Shown: positions 51,550 through 61,691, numbered from the stretch's first letter. The stretch: DNA of 64,000 nucleotides from Hymenobacter sp. BT188 (GCF_014333585.1 NZ_JACSCW010000003.1:1-64000); one strand, 5' to 3'. Notes: a model not told the origin generated them from the sequence alone. Numbers and translations: made by a program.

Positions 51550-54500
51550 CTAGCTGCGAGGTAAGTTTTTGACGTTGTCGTCTGGGTCGCGGTCAATTAA
51601 TTCATTAAATGGGTCAATACCAGCCTTTACCGGTTTCTCGGACACGAGTATCTCCAGTTTATTGGTGCCCGCTTTTAATCGGGTTTTGCGGCGGTACAGC
51701 GGCTCATCGCGCCACTTGCCGTTTACTTTACGCTCCGTGAGCACGGCAATGTCAACCCAGTCATTCATCGGAGCGGGTTTTTCGTTGCCGAGGCTGTCGG
51801 CGTAGAATTTCTTGCTGTTCAGGTTCAGCGTGACCTGATATTTGCCACCCGATAGCTTTTTGTAAGAAACCGAATCGACCCGGTTTTCATACAGCGTGAT
51901 GCGCTCAAACATATCCGTAATCAGGTACTGCAAAGAGTCGGGCGTAACTTGGCGTAGGTGGCGTATTAAATCCGGCGAGGTAGTGTAGGGCGGTTGCTGA
52001 AACTTCACCTCTTTGATATAAGATGCCAGCGCTTGGTTTACCTTGTCTTCGCCCACGTAGTCCTGCAAGGCATACATCGCCACGGAGCCCTTACGATAGT
52101 GGATATACTGCTGATTCTCTACTTTATACAGCGGCTGTTCCTTGCTTTGTTCCGTGGCCCGGCCGGTGAGGTAGCGGTCCATTTCGTGCTTCAGGAACTT
52201 GCGCATGCGCGCCTCGCCGTAGAGCTGTTTCATCACCATCAGGGCCGCATACTGCGACAAGGTTTCCGACATCATCGTGGAGCCCTGCACGTTGGCCCCA
52301 ATTACTTGGTGAGCCCACCACTGGTGCGCTACCTCGTGGGCCGTCACGTAGTAGGGATAATCCACATCCTCGGGGTCGGTGGAGTCGATTTTGGCGATAA
52401 AGCCAATGTTTTCCGAGTACGGAATGGTATTGGGAAAGCTTTGGGCAAACGACTGATAGCCAGGAAACTCCACAATGCGCACCTGCCGATGCTGATAAGG
52501 GCCAAAGTTTTTGGTGAAGTAAGTCAGGCCATCCTGCACGCCGCGCACCATGCGGTCGAGGTTGTACTCGTGGCCGGGCTGGTAGTAAATGGCGATATCC
52601 ACGTCGTTCCATTTCGCCTTCCGCACCGCATAGCGCGCCGACTGGAAAGAGTAAAAGTTGAGAATAGGCGCGTCCATTTCGTAGCGGAAATAGCGGCGGC
52701 CGTTCTCGGTCCATTCCTTCTTCAAATAGCCGGGCGCCAGCGCTAGCTGGTCGGGCTCGGTGCTGACGGTGGCGGCAAAGCGCACCCAGTCCGCGTCGTG
52801 GCTGATGTAGGTGTTGCGGCGGGCTGCCGTATCGGTTAGCGACGCCATGCGCGGCTTGGGGGGCAAATTATAGTCTTTGCGCGTTTCCTCGTCGCTGATT
52901 TCGGCCTGTGGGTTATAACCAATGTTGGGTAGGAGCTGGCTGTTGATAAACGTACCGTTGTAGACCACGCTGGTGCGGTTCGTCACGTTCTCGAAACCCG
53001 GCGCGGCGTAATACAAATCGAAGCGCAGCGGTAGGGAGTCGCCGGGAGCCAGCGGCTTGGCTAAGCGCTGCACATAGAAGCCCAGCAGCGAATCGGAGAG
53101 TACCGTGCGAGCGGGCGCCGCGCCCGCTGCGCCGAGCGCCAGTAGCCGAATTCGAGCCTCTTGCGGCAGGTTTAGCTGTACTGAATCGATGGGTTGACCG
53201 GTTTTGTTGCGCAGCCAATACTGGCCCCGCAGGCGCACTTCCTGCCGGCTCGGAAACAGGTCAGCCTGCACTTCCACGGCCGTAATGCGTGGTTGGGGAC
53301 GCTTACCCAGACGGCTGTATTTTTTCTCAAACTCTACGGTTAGCTTCTCCTGGGTTTTGGAGCCCTGGTAGCGGTTGAGCATGTTGGTATTGTAGTAAAT
53401 AAAGCCCCCCAAAACCAGAAATGTGAGCAGACCCGCGCCCATCGCCAGCCGGGCAGGGCCAGTAAAGCGGCTGCCTGCCAGTTTTTGGCGCACGTTGCCG
53501 CTAGTTTCGGTGCCGCGCACCCAGAGCAAATTGGCCCCCACGGCCAGCACCAGCGCCAACCCCGCCCAGTACAACTTAAACCACAAAAACGGCCCAATAA
53601 AGTGACCAAACTTGTTCAACGCAGAGTACTGTATGCCGGGGTCGGAGCCGTAAATCGCCAGGTTGTGCTCTATACCAATTTGGCTCGCGAAAAGCGTGAA
53701 CATGTAATACAGTAGCATCACGAAGTGGCCCAGATACTTGTGATTTACAAGCACATGCACGGCTATCGCCAACACTACCAACAGCCAGTAATCGATAAGC
53801 CGCAGCCCAAACAGAAATTTGATATAAACCCCTAACTCAAATTGGTAGTAGCCGGAGAAAATCTGCGTCAGTAGGCCACAAACCAGTACTATGACTTGCA
53901 ATACCACCGGGACAAGCAGCAAGGCTGCCAGCTTGGAGGTCAAGGGCACCCAGTTAGGCAGCGGCAGGGCATCATAAATCTGATTTAGATGAGCATCCCG
54001 TTCCCGCCACACCAACTCGCCAGCGTAGAAGGTGATAATTGCCAGCGCGAACAAACTAAATGACCCCGACAAAATGATGGCTACTTGTGCTGTAACCGGG
54101 AAGGTTTTGGTGTCGTAGATTTTACCAACTTGTAGGGCCGCCGCCAACAAAAAGGCCAGACCCGCTACCACAATAGCAATGAAATAGGGACTGCGGACAA
54201 TATCCAGAAACTCTAGTTTGGTCAGGCGGGCCCACTGGCGCAGGTATTGGCTGGTGCCAAATTGCTGGTGTACGCGCGGTAACACGACGCTGGCAGTGGT
54301 AGGCACAACGTCTAAGCCGGGCCGCTCGGCACGGCGCCGTACGGTACCTTCGGCGGCACTTTGAGCGAAGCGAAAACGCCAGAAGCAGAAGCCCAGTAGC
54401 GCGAAACCCACTCCCAGCCACAGCAGGCGGTTGCCGAGTAGCAGGCCAGTGAGGGGTACGAGTTGGGTGTTTTTCTCAGCTGTTGTCCAGTATTTGGTGA

Positions 54501-55170
54501 GCTGGCGGGTGGCCCCGCTGCCCATCGGGTCGAGCAGGCTGCCGATGGTTTTATTATCGAGGTCGGAGAGCTGGCTTTGGGCCACAAAATACAGCACCAA
54601 AAACACGATGCTGCCCACATACGTAGCCAGCGCCTTGCGCGTGAGAGTGCCCAAGGCAAAGAAAATGCCTCCCATCAGCACTACGTTCGGCAGTACCACC
54701 GTGAGATAAGGATTCAGGTAATTCATCAGCCGCTGCGGCCCAATTCGGTCGGCCGGCATACCCGGGATCAGCGTGCCAATAAACAAGCCCACGGCAATAC
54801 CGCTGAGCACCAGCATGGTAATGACGAGTGTGCCAGCGAAGCGCCCGCCCAGATACCCAACCCGCGAGATGGGCGTAGTAAATAGCAGGGGATGCATGCG
54901 GGTTTCAAAATCGCGCAGGATAGCCGGCCCGAACATGGCCGAAATCAGCAGCACGCCCGGCACCAGGGTAAGCACCGTGGTGTAGCCATTCAGGGAGAAG
55001 GGCGAATTTACGAACACCTTACTGCCCACACTCACTGCCAGCCCCTTAAAAAAGCCCCCCGACGTGAGCATCAGGAGAAAAGCCAGCAGCAGCAGAATGC
55101 CGAAATAGATATAGGTAGCTGGTCGCCGCAGTCGGTACCACAGCTCAAAGCGAAATATTTGGAGAAACAT
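51550..55170 (-). CDS. ABC-2 permease fused to M1 aminopeptidase
   Basis: This 1206-residue protein has at its N-terminal half (about residues 1-590) twelve or so membrane helices in two ABC-2 permease sets. After a linker the C-terminal half is an M1 (gluzincin) peptidase with HEVAHQWWAH (about residues 945-954) and a downstream ETLSQYAALMVMK giving the third zinc ligand. The peptidase domain is predicted to lie outside the inner membrane. The partner ATPase gene is 41 bp upstream. Such permease-peptidase fusions recur in Bacteroidota, but the substrate is unknown. Confidence 0.92.
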   Translation of the reverse strand: MFLQIFRFELWYRLRRPATYIYFGILLLLAFLLMLTSGGFFKGLAVSVGSKVFVNSPFSLNGYTTVLTLVPGVLLISAMFGPAILRDFETRMHPLLFTTPISRVGYLGGRFAGTLVITMLVLSGIAVGLFIGTLIPGMPADRIGPQRLMNYLNPYLTVVLPNVVLMGGIFFALGTLTRKALATYVGSIVFLVLYFVAQSQLSDLDNKTIGSLLDPMGSGATRQLTKYWTTAEKNTQLVPLTGLLLGNRLLWLGVGFALLGFCFWRFRFAQSAAEGTVRRRAERPGLDVVPTTASVVLPRVHQQFGTSQYLRQWARLTKLEFLDIVRSPYFIAIVVAGLAFLLAAALQVGKIYDTKTFPVTAQVAIILSGSFSLFALAIITFYAGELVWRERDAHLNQIYDALPLPNWVPLTSKLAALLLVPVVLQVIVLVCGLLTQIFSGYYQFELGVYIKFLFGLRLIDYWLLVVLAIAVHVLVNHKYLGHFVMLLYYMFTLFASQIGIEHNLAIYGSDPGIQYSALNKFGHFIGPFLWFKLYWAGLALVLAVGANLLWVRGTETSGNVRQKLAGSRFTGPARLAMGAGLLTFLVLGGFIYYNTNMLNRYQGSKTQEKLTVEFEKKYSRLGKRPQPRITAVEVQADLFPSRQEVRLRGQYWLRNKTGQPIDSVQLNLPQEARIRLLALGAAGAAPARTVLSDSLLGFYVQRLAKPLAPGDSLPLRFDLYYAAPGFENVTNRTSVVYNGTFINSQLLPNIGYNPQAEISDEETRKDYNLPPKPRMASLTDTAARRNTYISHDADWVRFAATVSTEPDQLALAPGYLKKEWTENGRRYFRYEMDAPILNFYSFQSARYAVRKAKWNDVDIAIYYQPGHEYNLDRMVRGVQDGLTYFTKNFGPYQHRQVRIVEFPGYQSFAQSFPNTIPYSENIGFIAKIDSTDPEDVDYPYYVTAHEVAHQWWAHQVIGANVQGSTMMSETLSQYAALMVMKQLYGEARMRKFLKHEMDRYLTGRATEQSKEQPLYKVENQQYIHYRKGSVAMYALQDYVGEDKVNQALASYIKEVKFQQPPYTTSPDLIRHLRQVTPDSLQYLITDMFERITLYENRVDSVSYKKLSGGKYQVTLNLNSKKFYADSLGNEKPAPMNDWVDIAVLTERKVNGKWRDEPLYRRKTRLKAGTNKLEILVSEKPVKAGIDPFNELIDRDPDDNVKNLPRS

Positions 55171-55211
55171 AAGAAGGAAGATGTTTTGCTTGTGAAAAGA
55201 GAAGTGAAGCG

Positions 55212-56105
55212 CTAAGCCACTACTGCCGCACCCCTTTCTGCCTCCGCGATACGAGCGAAATACACATCCTCCAGCGATGGTATCACCGGCTCATAATCCG
55301 AACCCGGCGATCCGTCACTGACCACGTGCACAATAGTTTGACCAGCATACAAGCGGGAGGAAATCACCTGCTGCTCCTGCTGCAGCGCCGGCAACTGATC
55401 CTTGGCTATGGCGCGGCGCCACACTTGGCCCTGTAGCTCATTCATGACCACCAGCGGGTCGCCGGTGAGCAGCACCTGGCCTTTGTTAATGATGGCCATG
55501 TTGCGACACAAGTCGCTGACATCCGACACGATGTGGGTGCTCAGAATGACAATGATGTTCTCGCCAATCTCGCTCAGCAGGTTGTGAAAGCGGTTGCGCT
55601 CGGCCGGGTCGAGGCCGGCCGTGGGCTCATCCACAATGATCAGGCGCGGATTGCCGAGCAACGCCTGCGCAATACCGAAGCGCTGCTTCATGCCCCCGGA
55701 ATAGCCCCCCAGGTTCTTGCGACGCACCTCGTAGAGGTTGGTTTTGTGCAGTAAGGCCGCCACCGTCGCCTTGCGCTCCTTGCTGTCGGAAAGGCCTTTG
55801 AGGACCGCGAAGTGGTCGAGCAAATCCTCGGCTGCTACTTTCGGATACACGCCAAACTCCTGCGGCAAATAGCCTAGAATGCGGCGCACTGCATCTTTTT
55901 CGCGCAACACGTCCAGCTCATCAAGGTGAATGCTGCCGCTGTCGGCTTCCTGCAAGGTGGCAATGGTGCGCATCAAGCTCGACTTGCCCGCGCCATTCGG
56001 CCCCAGCAGCCCGAACATTCCCGTCGGGATGGTGAGGTTCACGTCGCGCAGGGCCTGCACACCGTTGGAGTAAGTTTTCGACAGGTTTTTGATGACGAGG
56101 GCCAT
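55212..56105 (-). CDS. ABC transporter ATP-binding protein
   Basis: This 297-residue ATPase has Walker A GLLGPNGAGKSSLMRTIATL, signature SGGMKQRFGIAQALLG, Walker B LIIVDEPTAGLDP and the H-loop in STHIVSDV. It belongs to the ABC-2/CcmA-like subfamily that drives two-domain permeases such as the fused one following it. ATG 56105 (MALVIKNLSK) is chosen; the frame open up to 56516 runs antisense into aspS. A GGGGGGC motif overlaps the codons before the signature motif (55705). Confidence 0.94.
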   Translation of the reverse strand: MALVIKNLSKTYSNGVQALRDVNLTIPTGMFGLLGPNGAGKSSLMRTIATLQEADSGSIHLDELDVLREKDAVRRILGYLPQEFGVYPKVAAEDLLDHFAVLKGLSDSKERKATVAALLHKTNLYEVRRKNLGGYSGGMKQRFGIAQALLGNPRLIIVDEPTAGLDPAERNRFHNLLSEIGENIIVILSTHIVSDVSDLCRNMAIINKGQVLLTGDPLVVMNELQGQVWRRAIAKDQLPALQQEQQVISSRLYAGQTIVHVVSDGSPGSDYEPVIPSLEDVYFARIAEAERGAAVVA

Positions 56106-56336
56106 GCGTGCGAATGAAGTTAAAGAGGAAGAAAAAAGCAGGAATGTGGAAAAGGCGGAAAGAATCAGCTGAAAGATAGAGAATAGCCTATAAGAGTTGC
56201 CCTTTCGGCGGAGAATCTTTGCTGGGGGGCTTTTTAGGATATGAATCGCAGTGCTGGGGTCGGTATTACAGCCCGGAAAAAATAAATAGCTGGACTTACC
56301 GCGTTTTTGAGCCCGGCATATCTTCCTACCTTCGCT

Positions 56337-56344
56337 CTCGAAGT
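56337..56344 (+). promoter_or_regulatory. Putative aspS -7 element
   Basis: TACCTTCG lies 32 bp before the ATG at 56376, a spacing also seen for purH and the ferredoxin at 19170. It supports the ATG 56376 start over upstream ones. No -33 box at the usual distance could be found. Confidence 0.45.
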
Positions 56345-56375
56345 CCCGATTACCTCTTACCGACTCGTTAAGCAC

Positions 56376-58178
56376 ATGCTCCGTACCCATACCTGCGGCG
56401 AACTTCGCCTCGAACACGCTGGCCAATCTGTTACTCTTTGCGGCTGGGTGCAGCGCACCCGCGACAAAGGTGGCATCCTCTGGATTGACCTGCGCGACCG
56501 TTATGGCCTCACTCAATTAGCTCTGGAAGAAGGCGTTGAAACCGCTGAAGTCCGGGAGCAGGCTCGCCAGCTAGGCCGTGAGTTTGTGCTCTGCGTAACG
56601 GGAAAAGTGGCGGAGCGCCACTCCAAAAACGATAAGATGCCTACCGGCAACATCGAGATTCGGGTAGAGAAGCTGGACGTGCTGAACCCCGCCAAATTGC
56701 CCCCCTTCCTCATCGAAGATGACACCGACGGCGGCGACGACCTGCGCATGAAGTATCGCTACCTCGATTTGCGCCGCTCGCCCGTGCGCCGTAATCTGGA
56801 GCTGCGGCACCGCGTGGCCCAGGCCACGCGCCGCTTCCTCGATGGGCAGGAATTCATCGAAGTAGAAACGCCGGTCCTCATCAAAAGCACGCCCGAAGGA
56901 GCCCGCGACTTTGTGGTGCCTTCGCGCATGAACCCCGGCGAGTTCTACGCCCTGCCCCAGTCACCCCAGACGTTTAAGCAACTGCTGATGGTGTCGGGCT
57001 TCGACCGCTATTTCCAGATCGTGAAGTGCTTCCGCGACGAGGACCTGCGCGCCGACCGCCAGCCCGAATTCACCCAGATTGACTGCGAAATGTCCTTCGT
57101 GGAGCAGGAAGACATTCTGCGCACCTTCGAGGGCCTCGTGCAATACCTGTTTAAAGAAGTAAAAGGTCTGGAAATCGGGGAGTTGCCGCGCATGACCTAC
57201 GCCGACGCCATGCGTTTCTACGGCAATGACAAGCCCGATACGCGCTTCGAAATGAAGTTTGTAGAACTCAAAAACGTCGAGAAAACGCCCCCCACGACTG
57301 CTCAAACGCAGGATATCGTATCAGGCTATAACTTTCCGGTATTCGAGAGCGCAGAACTGGTTGTTGGTATCAACGCCTTCAACAGCGCTGTGTACACACG
57401 CAAGCAACTCGACGAACTGACTGAGTTTGTGAAGCGCCCTCAGATTGGCGCTACGGGCCTCATTTATGCCCGCATAGAGTCAGATGGCAGCGTAAAATCG
57501 TCGGTGGATAAATTCTACTCGCAGGAAGTATTGCAGCAGTGGAAAGCTGCGTTCAATGCTGCGCCGGGCGACTTGCTACTCATTCTAGCTGGCGATGCCA
57601 ACCGCACGCGTAAAGCGCTTTCGGAACTGCGTCTGGAAATTGGCCAGCGTATGGGCTTGCGGGATAAAGACACTTTCTCCCCGCTGTGGGTGCTTGATTT
57701 TCCGCTGCTCGAATTCAACGAGGAGGAAAACCGCTACTTCGCCATGCACCACCCCTTTACCTCGCCCAAGCCCGAGGATATTGCCTTGCTCGACAACCCC
57801 GAAACAATTGGTCAGGTGCGCGCCAACGCCTACGACATGGTAATCAACGGCGTAGAAGTAGGGGGCGGCTCCATCCGTATTCACGACCGCACAGTGCAGG
57901 CTCGCATGTTCTCGCTGCTCGGCTTCTCCGATGAGGAAGCCCAAGCCCAATTCGGCTTCCTGCTCGATGCCTTCGAGTACGGCGCTCCACCCCACGGCGG
58001 TATCGCCTTTGGCTTCGACCGCCTCTGCAGTCTCTTCGGCGGCGCCGACTCCATCCGCGACTTCATTGCCTTCCCCAAGAACAACTCCGGCCGCGACGTA
58101 ATGATCGACTCGCCCTCGCCGATTTCTGGGGGGCAATTGAAGGAGTTGAGTATTGCTACGGCGGTAGTTCCAAAATAA
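56376..58178 (+). CDS. aspS: Aspartyl-tRNA synthetase
   Basis: This 600-residue class II synthetase has an N-terminal OB anticodon-binding fold ([20 protein letters not shown]), class II motif 2 [20 protein letters not shown], the bacterial GAD insertion domain (about residues 290-410) and motif 3 GIAFGFDRL. Length matches bacterial AspRS. Whether it is discriminating or not cannot be decided here. The motif GGGGGGC occurs three times (56700, 57288, 58128). Confidence 0.97.
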   Translation: MLRTHTCGELRLEHAGQSVTLCGWVQRTRDKGGILWIDLRDRYGLTQLALEEGVETAEVREQARQLGREFVLCVTGKVAERHSKNDKMPTGNIEIRVEKLDVLNPAKLPPFLIEDDTDGGDDLRMKYRYLDLRRSPVRRNLELRHRVAQATRRFLDGQEFIEVETPVLIKSTPEGARDFVVPSRMNPGEFYALPQSPQTFKQLLMVSGFDRYFQIVKCFRDEDLRADRQPEFTQIDCEMSFVEQEDILRTFEGLVQYLFKEVKGLEIGELPRMTYADAMRFYGNDKPDTRFEMKFVELKNVEKTPPTTAQTQDIVSGYNFPVFESAELVVGINAFNSAVYTRKQLDELTEFVKRPQIGATGLIYARIESDGSVKSSVDKFYSQEVLQQWKAAFNAAPGDLLLILAGDANRTRKALSELRLEIGQRMGLRDKDTFSPLWVLDFPLLEFNEEENRYFAMHHPFTSPKPEDIALLDNPETIGQVRANAYDMVINGVEVGGGSIRIHDRTVQARMFSLLGFSDEEAQAQFGFLLDAFEYGAPPHGGIAFGFDRLCSLFGGADSIRDFIAFPKNNSGRDVMIDSPSPISGGQLKELSIATAVVPK

Positions 58179-58200
58179 AGGCAGTAGCTAATGTGTTAAG

Positions 58201-58243
58201 AATGAGAGCGGCGCCTGCAGATGCAGGCGCCGCTCTCATTTTA
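58201..58243 (+). terminator. aspS terminator
   Basis: A perfect 19-bp stem (58201-58219 with 58222-58240) has a 2-nt spacer and a T-run. The core is AGCGGCGCCTGCA. Confidence 0.92.
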
Positions 58244-58267
58244 CTAAATACCCGTAAAAGGATAAAA

Positions 58268-58300
58268 TTTGCCCCCCAGAGCCCAAAAATGCTATCTTCG
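58268..58300 (+). promoter_or_regulatory. Putative exonuclease promoter overlapping a motif copy
   Basis: TTTG at 58268-58271 and TATCTTCG at 58293-58300 are 21 bp apart. The TTTG is the A/T end of a GGGGGGC motif copy (TTTGCCCCCCAG), so the motif and the -33 box overlap. Confidence 0.5.
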
Positions 58301-58330
58301 GCACTATAGCCCGCAAGCCACACCTATCCC

Positions 58331-59125
58331 ATGCAGATTCTGCGCAAAACTCCGCTCGACCAAATCTTTGTCCTGGACATTGAAACGGTGCCGTGCGTGG
58401 GCTGCCACGACGAGCTGAATGACATGCTGCGCCTGCTCTGGGAACACAAATGCCACGCCCTGCGCCGCGATAAAGGCTGGCGCAGCAGCGCCGAGGAAGT
58501 AGAGCCCATGCCTTCCCACCTGGAGGCCGCCAGCTTGTTTGCCCAGGCCGGTATCTACGCTGAGTTTGGCCGGGTCGTATGTATTTCGGTGGGCTGCTTC
58601 AACTTTGATAAGCAGGAGGAAACCTGGCGCTTCCGCGTCAAATCCTTTGCCCACGAAGACGAGAAGCTGATGCTGCGCGAGTTTTCAGCGCTGCTGGCTC
58701 GTAAGCCCCAGTATTTGCTGTGTGCCCACAACGGCAAAGAGTTCGACTTTCCTTACCTGGGCCGCCGCCTGCTCATCAACGGCCTGCCGCTGCCGCCGCA
58801 ACTGGATATTGCCGGCAAAAAGCCCTGGGAAGTCGCCCACTTCGATACCATGGAGCTGTGGAAGTTCGGCGACCGGAAATCCTACACGTCGTTGCCGCTG
58901 CTGGCGGCTATGTTCGGTATTCCCACACCTAAAGACGACATCAACGGCAGCGACGTAGCCCGCGTGTATTATGATGAAAAGGACTTGCCGCGTATCGTGA
59001 AGTATTGCCAGAAGGATATCATCACGACGGCGCGCGTGCTACAGAAATTTCGGGGTGACGAGCCCTTCCATGATGATGCAGTAGTGTACGCCGACGAAGT
59101 AGGTGCCGTGATGCGGCGGTTGTAA
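58331..59125 (+). CDS. 3'-5' exonuclease, PolB-exonuclease-like
   Basis: This 264-residue DnaQ-fold nuclease has motif I FVLDIETVPC, motif II in CAHNGKEFDFPYLGRRL and motif III VKYCQKDIITTARVLQKF, which give the four acidic metal ligands. It belongs to the predicted exonuclease family related to the PolB proofreading domain. It probably acts in DNA repair or RNA processing, with no polymerase domain attached. It stands alone behind aspS. Confidence 0.9.
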   Translation: MQILRKTPLDQIFVLDIETVPCVGCHDELNDMLRLLWEHKCHALRRDKGWRSSAEEVEPMPSHLEAASLFAQAGIYAEFGRVVCISVGCFNFDKQEETWRFRVKSFAHEDEKLMLREFSALLARKPQYLLCAHNGKEFDFPYLGRRLLINGLPLPPQLDIAGKKPWEVAHFDTMELWKFGDRKSYTSLPLLAAMFGIPTPKDDINGSDVARVYYDEKDLPRIVKYCQKDIITTARVLQKFRGDEPFHDDAVVYADEVGAVMRRL

Positions 59126-59410
59126 TAAGCAATGTCCCGAAAACCCCAAATTAGTATTGTCGTCATTGGAGGGCGCTGACCCGTAATGAGTGCTGATAAC
59201 GCAGGTGAGCTACTTGGTAATCTGGATAGAGTTCAGCCTTTGAGGCGAATTGCCGAGATAGAATGGTTAGGTTTCTATTGATAAATTGATAGAATGCGAG
59301 AAAGATTATATGGTATTGGCATTCAATGTTTTGTATTTTTAGGTATGGAATATATTCCATAAAAATTTGTATTATTATACCTTCTTTCGTTTACATATTC
59401 CTGAATAGCT
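59126..59410 (+). promoter_or_regulatory. AT-rich gap with an 18-bp palindrome
   Basis: A 285-bp gap without a gene. The right half is clearly more AT-rich than its surroundings. At 59344-59361 lies TATGGAATATATTCCATA, an 18-bp perfect palindrome, about 50 bp before the start of the DUF937-OmpA gene, a fitting place for an operator. Confidence 0.5.
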
Positions 59411-60802
59411 ATGACTTACAACTTACTGGAAGCCGTTAAGAATTGCTTCACTACGGAGGCTATGCGGCAAACTGGGGTAGCTGCGGTAGGAGAGAGCGAT
59501 GCCAGCATTGAGAGAGCGTTGTCGAGGGTTACTGCCTTGGTAATAAATAGTCTGACGGGCTTGGCTGAGCAGGCTGGTGGAGGCGAGGTGCTGTGGAGTA
59601 TGGCCCGGGAGGCACATGAGCAGGGCGTATTGCGGCCGTCCAGTGGTCGGTTGATAGGTGGGGGCGGATGGCAAAGCCGGGGCGCAGAACTGATGAGATC
59701 CTTGCTTAGTGACCGCTACAGCAGCACAGTGGAGAGTGTGGCTGATGGCGCTGGTAGCCAGAATACTACCGTGAATAATCTGCTGGGATTGACCACACCC
59801 ATCACGCTAGGGATATTAGGCAGGCATGCTGCTGAGAATGAGTTGGATGCGCAGGGCTTAAGCCAGTGGTTGCAGGAGCAGCGCCGGATGGTAGGAGCTA
59901 TTCAGCCGGATCTAGTGCGTCCTCATGCCCCGCAGCCTCAGTCCCAAGCGCAGGGGCTAGGCCAGGCTCAGACGATTCCTCGGCCGAGCCCTATGAGTTT
60001 TGACGTACGTGATAATGGGACGAATTATAGTCATGAAGTTGTGGGGGTGCAAAACCGTCGTGTGGCAGCCATTGGCGATTATTACCAGCCCGAAGCCGCG
60101 CCGGCCAAAGCCTCCATCTGGTCATCCAATTGGCTGGGCCTGGGGATATTGTTGGTTGCAGTGGCGGCCGCTCTCGGGTATTTTCTGGGGCAAGACCGTA
60201 TAAATCTGGGCTTCAATCGTCTGACTGGTAATACCGAAGAGGTTGCAGCGGTGCCCGCGGCTACGGCTACTAGCACCAGCACTTCCCAGGGGCGCTACGA
60301 CGAGGCTACCGGCAACTATATCTACGACACGGGCCTTCCCACGCTGATTAAGATGGGCGATGGCACGCGGCTAATGGTAGGCTCTAACTCAACCGAGCAC
60401 AAGCTGTATCAGTTTTTAGCGAGTGATGTTGCTCAGGTTGATTCGGTGAATCGGACGAAGGGATGGATAAGCTTTGACCGGGTGTATTTCGCGCCATCCA
60501 GCGCTACGCTCACGCCGGAGTCGCAGCAGCAGCTGCAAAACGTGGCGGCTATCCTGAAAAACTTTCCCCGCGCCAAAGTGCGCATCGGCGGCTACACCGA
60601 TAACAGCGGCAGCTTTGCGGGCAATATGAAAATGAGCGAGGACCGGGCAAATGCGGCGATGGCCGTGCTCGTGGACATGGGCATTGATGCTACCCGAATC
60701 ACCAGCAAAGGCTACGGCCAGAAAATCCCGATTGCCAGCAACGACACTGAGGACGGCCGCGCCCTCAACCGCCGCATCAGCCTGCGTGTTACCCGTAAGT
60801 AG
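59411..60802 (+). CDS. DUF937-OmpA domain protein
   Basis: This 463-residue protein has an N-terminal DUF937 helical domain (about residues 1-165, with a Gly-rich GGEVLWSMAREAHEQG), a Gln/Pro-rich linker, one membrane helix (about residues 239-258, WLGLGILLVAVAAALGYFLG) and a C-terminal OmpA peptidoglycan-binding domain (FAPSSATLTPESQQQLQ, GGYTDNSGSFAGNMKMSEDR). The OmpA domain should sit in the periplasm and DUF937 in the cytoplasm, so it would tie the inner membrane to the cell wall. The upstream gap holds an 18-bp palindrome. Confidence 0.87.
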   Translation: MTYNLLEAVKNCFTTEAMRQTGVAAVGESDASIERALSRVTALVINSLTGLAEQAGGGEVLWSMAREAHEQGVLRPSSGRLIGGGGWQSRGAELMRSLLSDRYSSTVESVADGAGSQNTTVNNLLGLTTPITLGILGRHAAENELDAQGLSQWLQEQRRMVGAIQPDLVRPHAPQPQSQAQGLGQAQTIPRPSPMSFDVRDNGTNYSHEVVGVQNRRVAAIGDYYQPEAAPAKASIWSSNWLGLGILLVAVAAALGYFLGQDRINLGFNRLTGNTEEVAAVPAATATSTSTSQGRYDEATGNYIYDTGLPTLIKMGDGTRLMVGSNSTEHKLYQFLASDVAQVDSVNRTKGWISFDRVYFAPSSATLTPESQQQLQNVAAILKNFPRAKVRIGGYTDNSGSFAGNMKMSEDRANAAMAVLVDMGIDATRITSKGYGQKIPIASNDTEDGRALNRRISLRVTRK

Positions 60803-60824
60803 AGCCTGAATTTTACCGTTCCGT

Positions 60825-60858
60825 AAAAAGCCCCCTGATTGAATAAGGGGGCTTTTTT
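60825..60858 (+). terminator. Terminator behind the OmpA gene
   Basis: AAAAAGCCCCCT pairs with AGGGGGCTTTTTT around a 9-nt loop. A lone full motif copy (minus orientation) follows 24 bp further on at 60882. Confidence 0.88.
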
Positions 60859-60970
60859 ATGGACAATCGGGCACTAAAAAGCCCCCCAGAAGTTATTATA
60901 GTCAACGGATGACGAGTATTTATCCGGCAACGTGAATCAGGCCGGACGACGCGGTATTCAGGTAGATAGA

Positions 60971-61618
60971 ATGATAGGAATGAGTATTAACTGGAGCGAA
61001 ATTCTGGCAAATATCAGTGTGTATGCGCTGCTGATTGGAGCCACCTCGTGGGTGGCCAAGGCGCTGGGCGAGCAATTTCTGAAAATGCGGTTTCGGGCCT
61101 ACGAAAGGGAGCTGGAAAGCAAGTCGATTGAATTCAAGGCCCAGCTTGACCGCAGTTTGGAGCAGTTTCGGGCCGAGCTACAGCTGGCCAACACCAAAGA
61201 CTCGCGCCTCCACGAAAAGCGAATGCTCGTGCTGGAAAGCCTTTACCAAAAAATTGTGAGCCTGAATGTGGCGCTGAAAGAAATGACAGCCACGCTGAAA
61301 TTCATTCACATCGACGCTGATCAGGAGGAGGACGAGCGCATCAAAACCGCCAGCCAGGCTTACGACGCGTTCCTGAAGTATTACACGGAGAACAAGATCT
61401 TCTTTTCACTGGAGTCGTGTGCCCAGCTGGATGCGCTGCGCAACAGCTATTTCGATAGTATGCAGCAGTATAATGCGTCGGGATTTATAACGGGAAATAA
61501 TGGTTTTCGTCCGGACTTTGGCAAGGCACAAATGGCGTCGGAGATAGTGCGCAAAGCCATTCCGGTAGTCATGCAGAATATCGAAAGTGATTTTCGGCAA
61601 TTGTTAGGCGTTAGATAA
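60971..61618 (+). CDS. Unknown membrane protein with coiled coil
   Basis: This protein of about 215 residues has one N-terminal membrane helix (about residues 10-28, NISVYALLIGATSWVAKAL), a charged coiled coil (about residues 40-90, RAYERELESKSIEFKAQLDR and onward) and a helical C-terminal part. The layout resembles phage- or defence-associated small membrane proteins found as singletons in many genomes, but no motif fixes a function. ATG 60971 or 60980 is the start. It has its own terminator downstream. Confidence 0.72.
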   Translation: MIGMSINWSEILANISVYALLIGATSWVAKALGEQFLKMRFRAYERELESKSIEFKAQLDRSLEQFRAELQLANTKDSRLHEKRMLVLESLYQKIVSLNVALKEMTATLKFIHIDADQEEDERIKTASQAYDAFLKYYTENKIFFSLESCAQLDALRNSYFDSMQQYNASGFITGNNGFRPDFGKAQMASEIVRKAIPVVMQNIESDFRQLLGVR

Positions 61619-61639
61619 GAAATCAGGTGGAGGTAAATA

Positions 61640-61671
61640 AAAAAGGAGCGACTAATGAGCCGCTCCTTTTT
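61640..61671. terminator. Bidirectional terminator before nuoN
   Basis: AAAAAGGAGCG pairs with CGCTCCTTTTT around a 10-nt loop. It separates the converging unknown gene (plus) and nuoN (minus). Confidence 0.92.
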
Positions 61672-61691
61672 GATGGATTACAATCAATCTT

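Noticed and set aside
56106-56516. N-terminal extension of the ABC ATPase frame
   Set aside because: It runs antisense across the aspS promoter and start, and the ATPase family begins at MALVIKN, coded at 56105.
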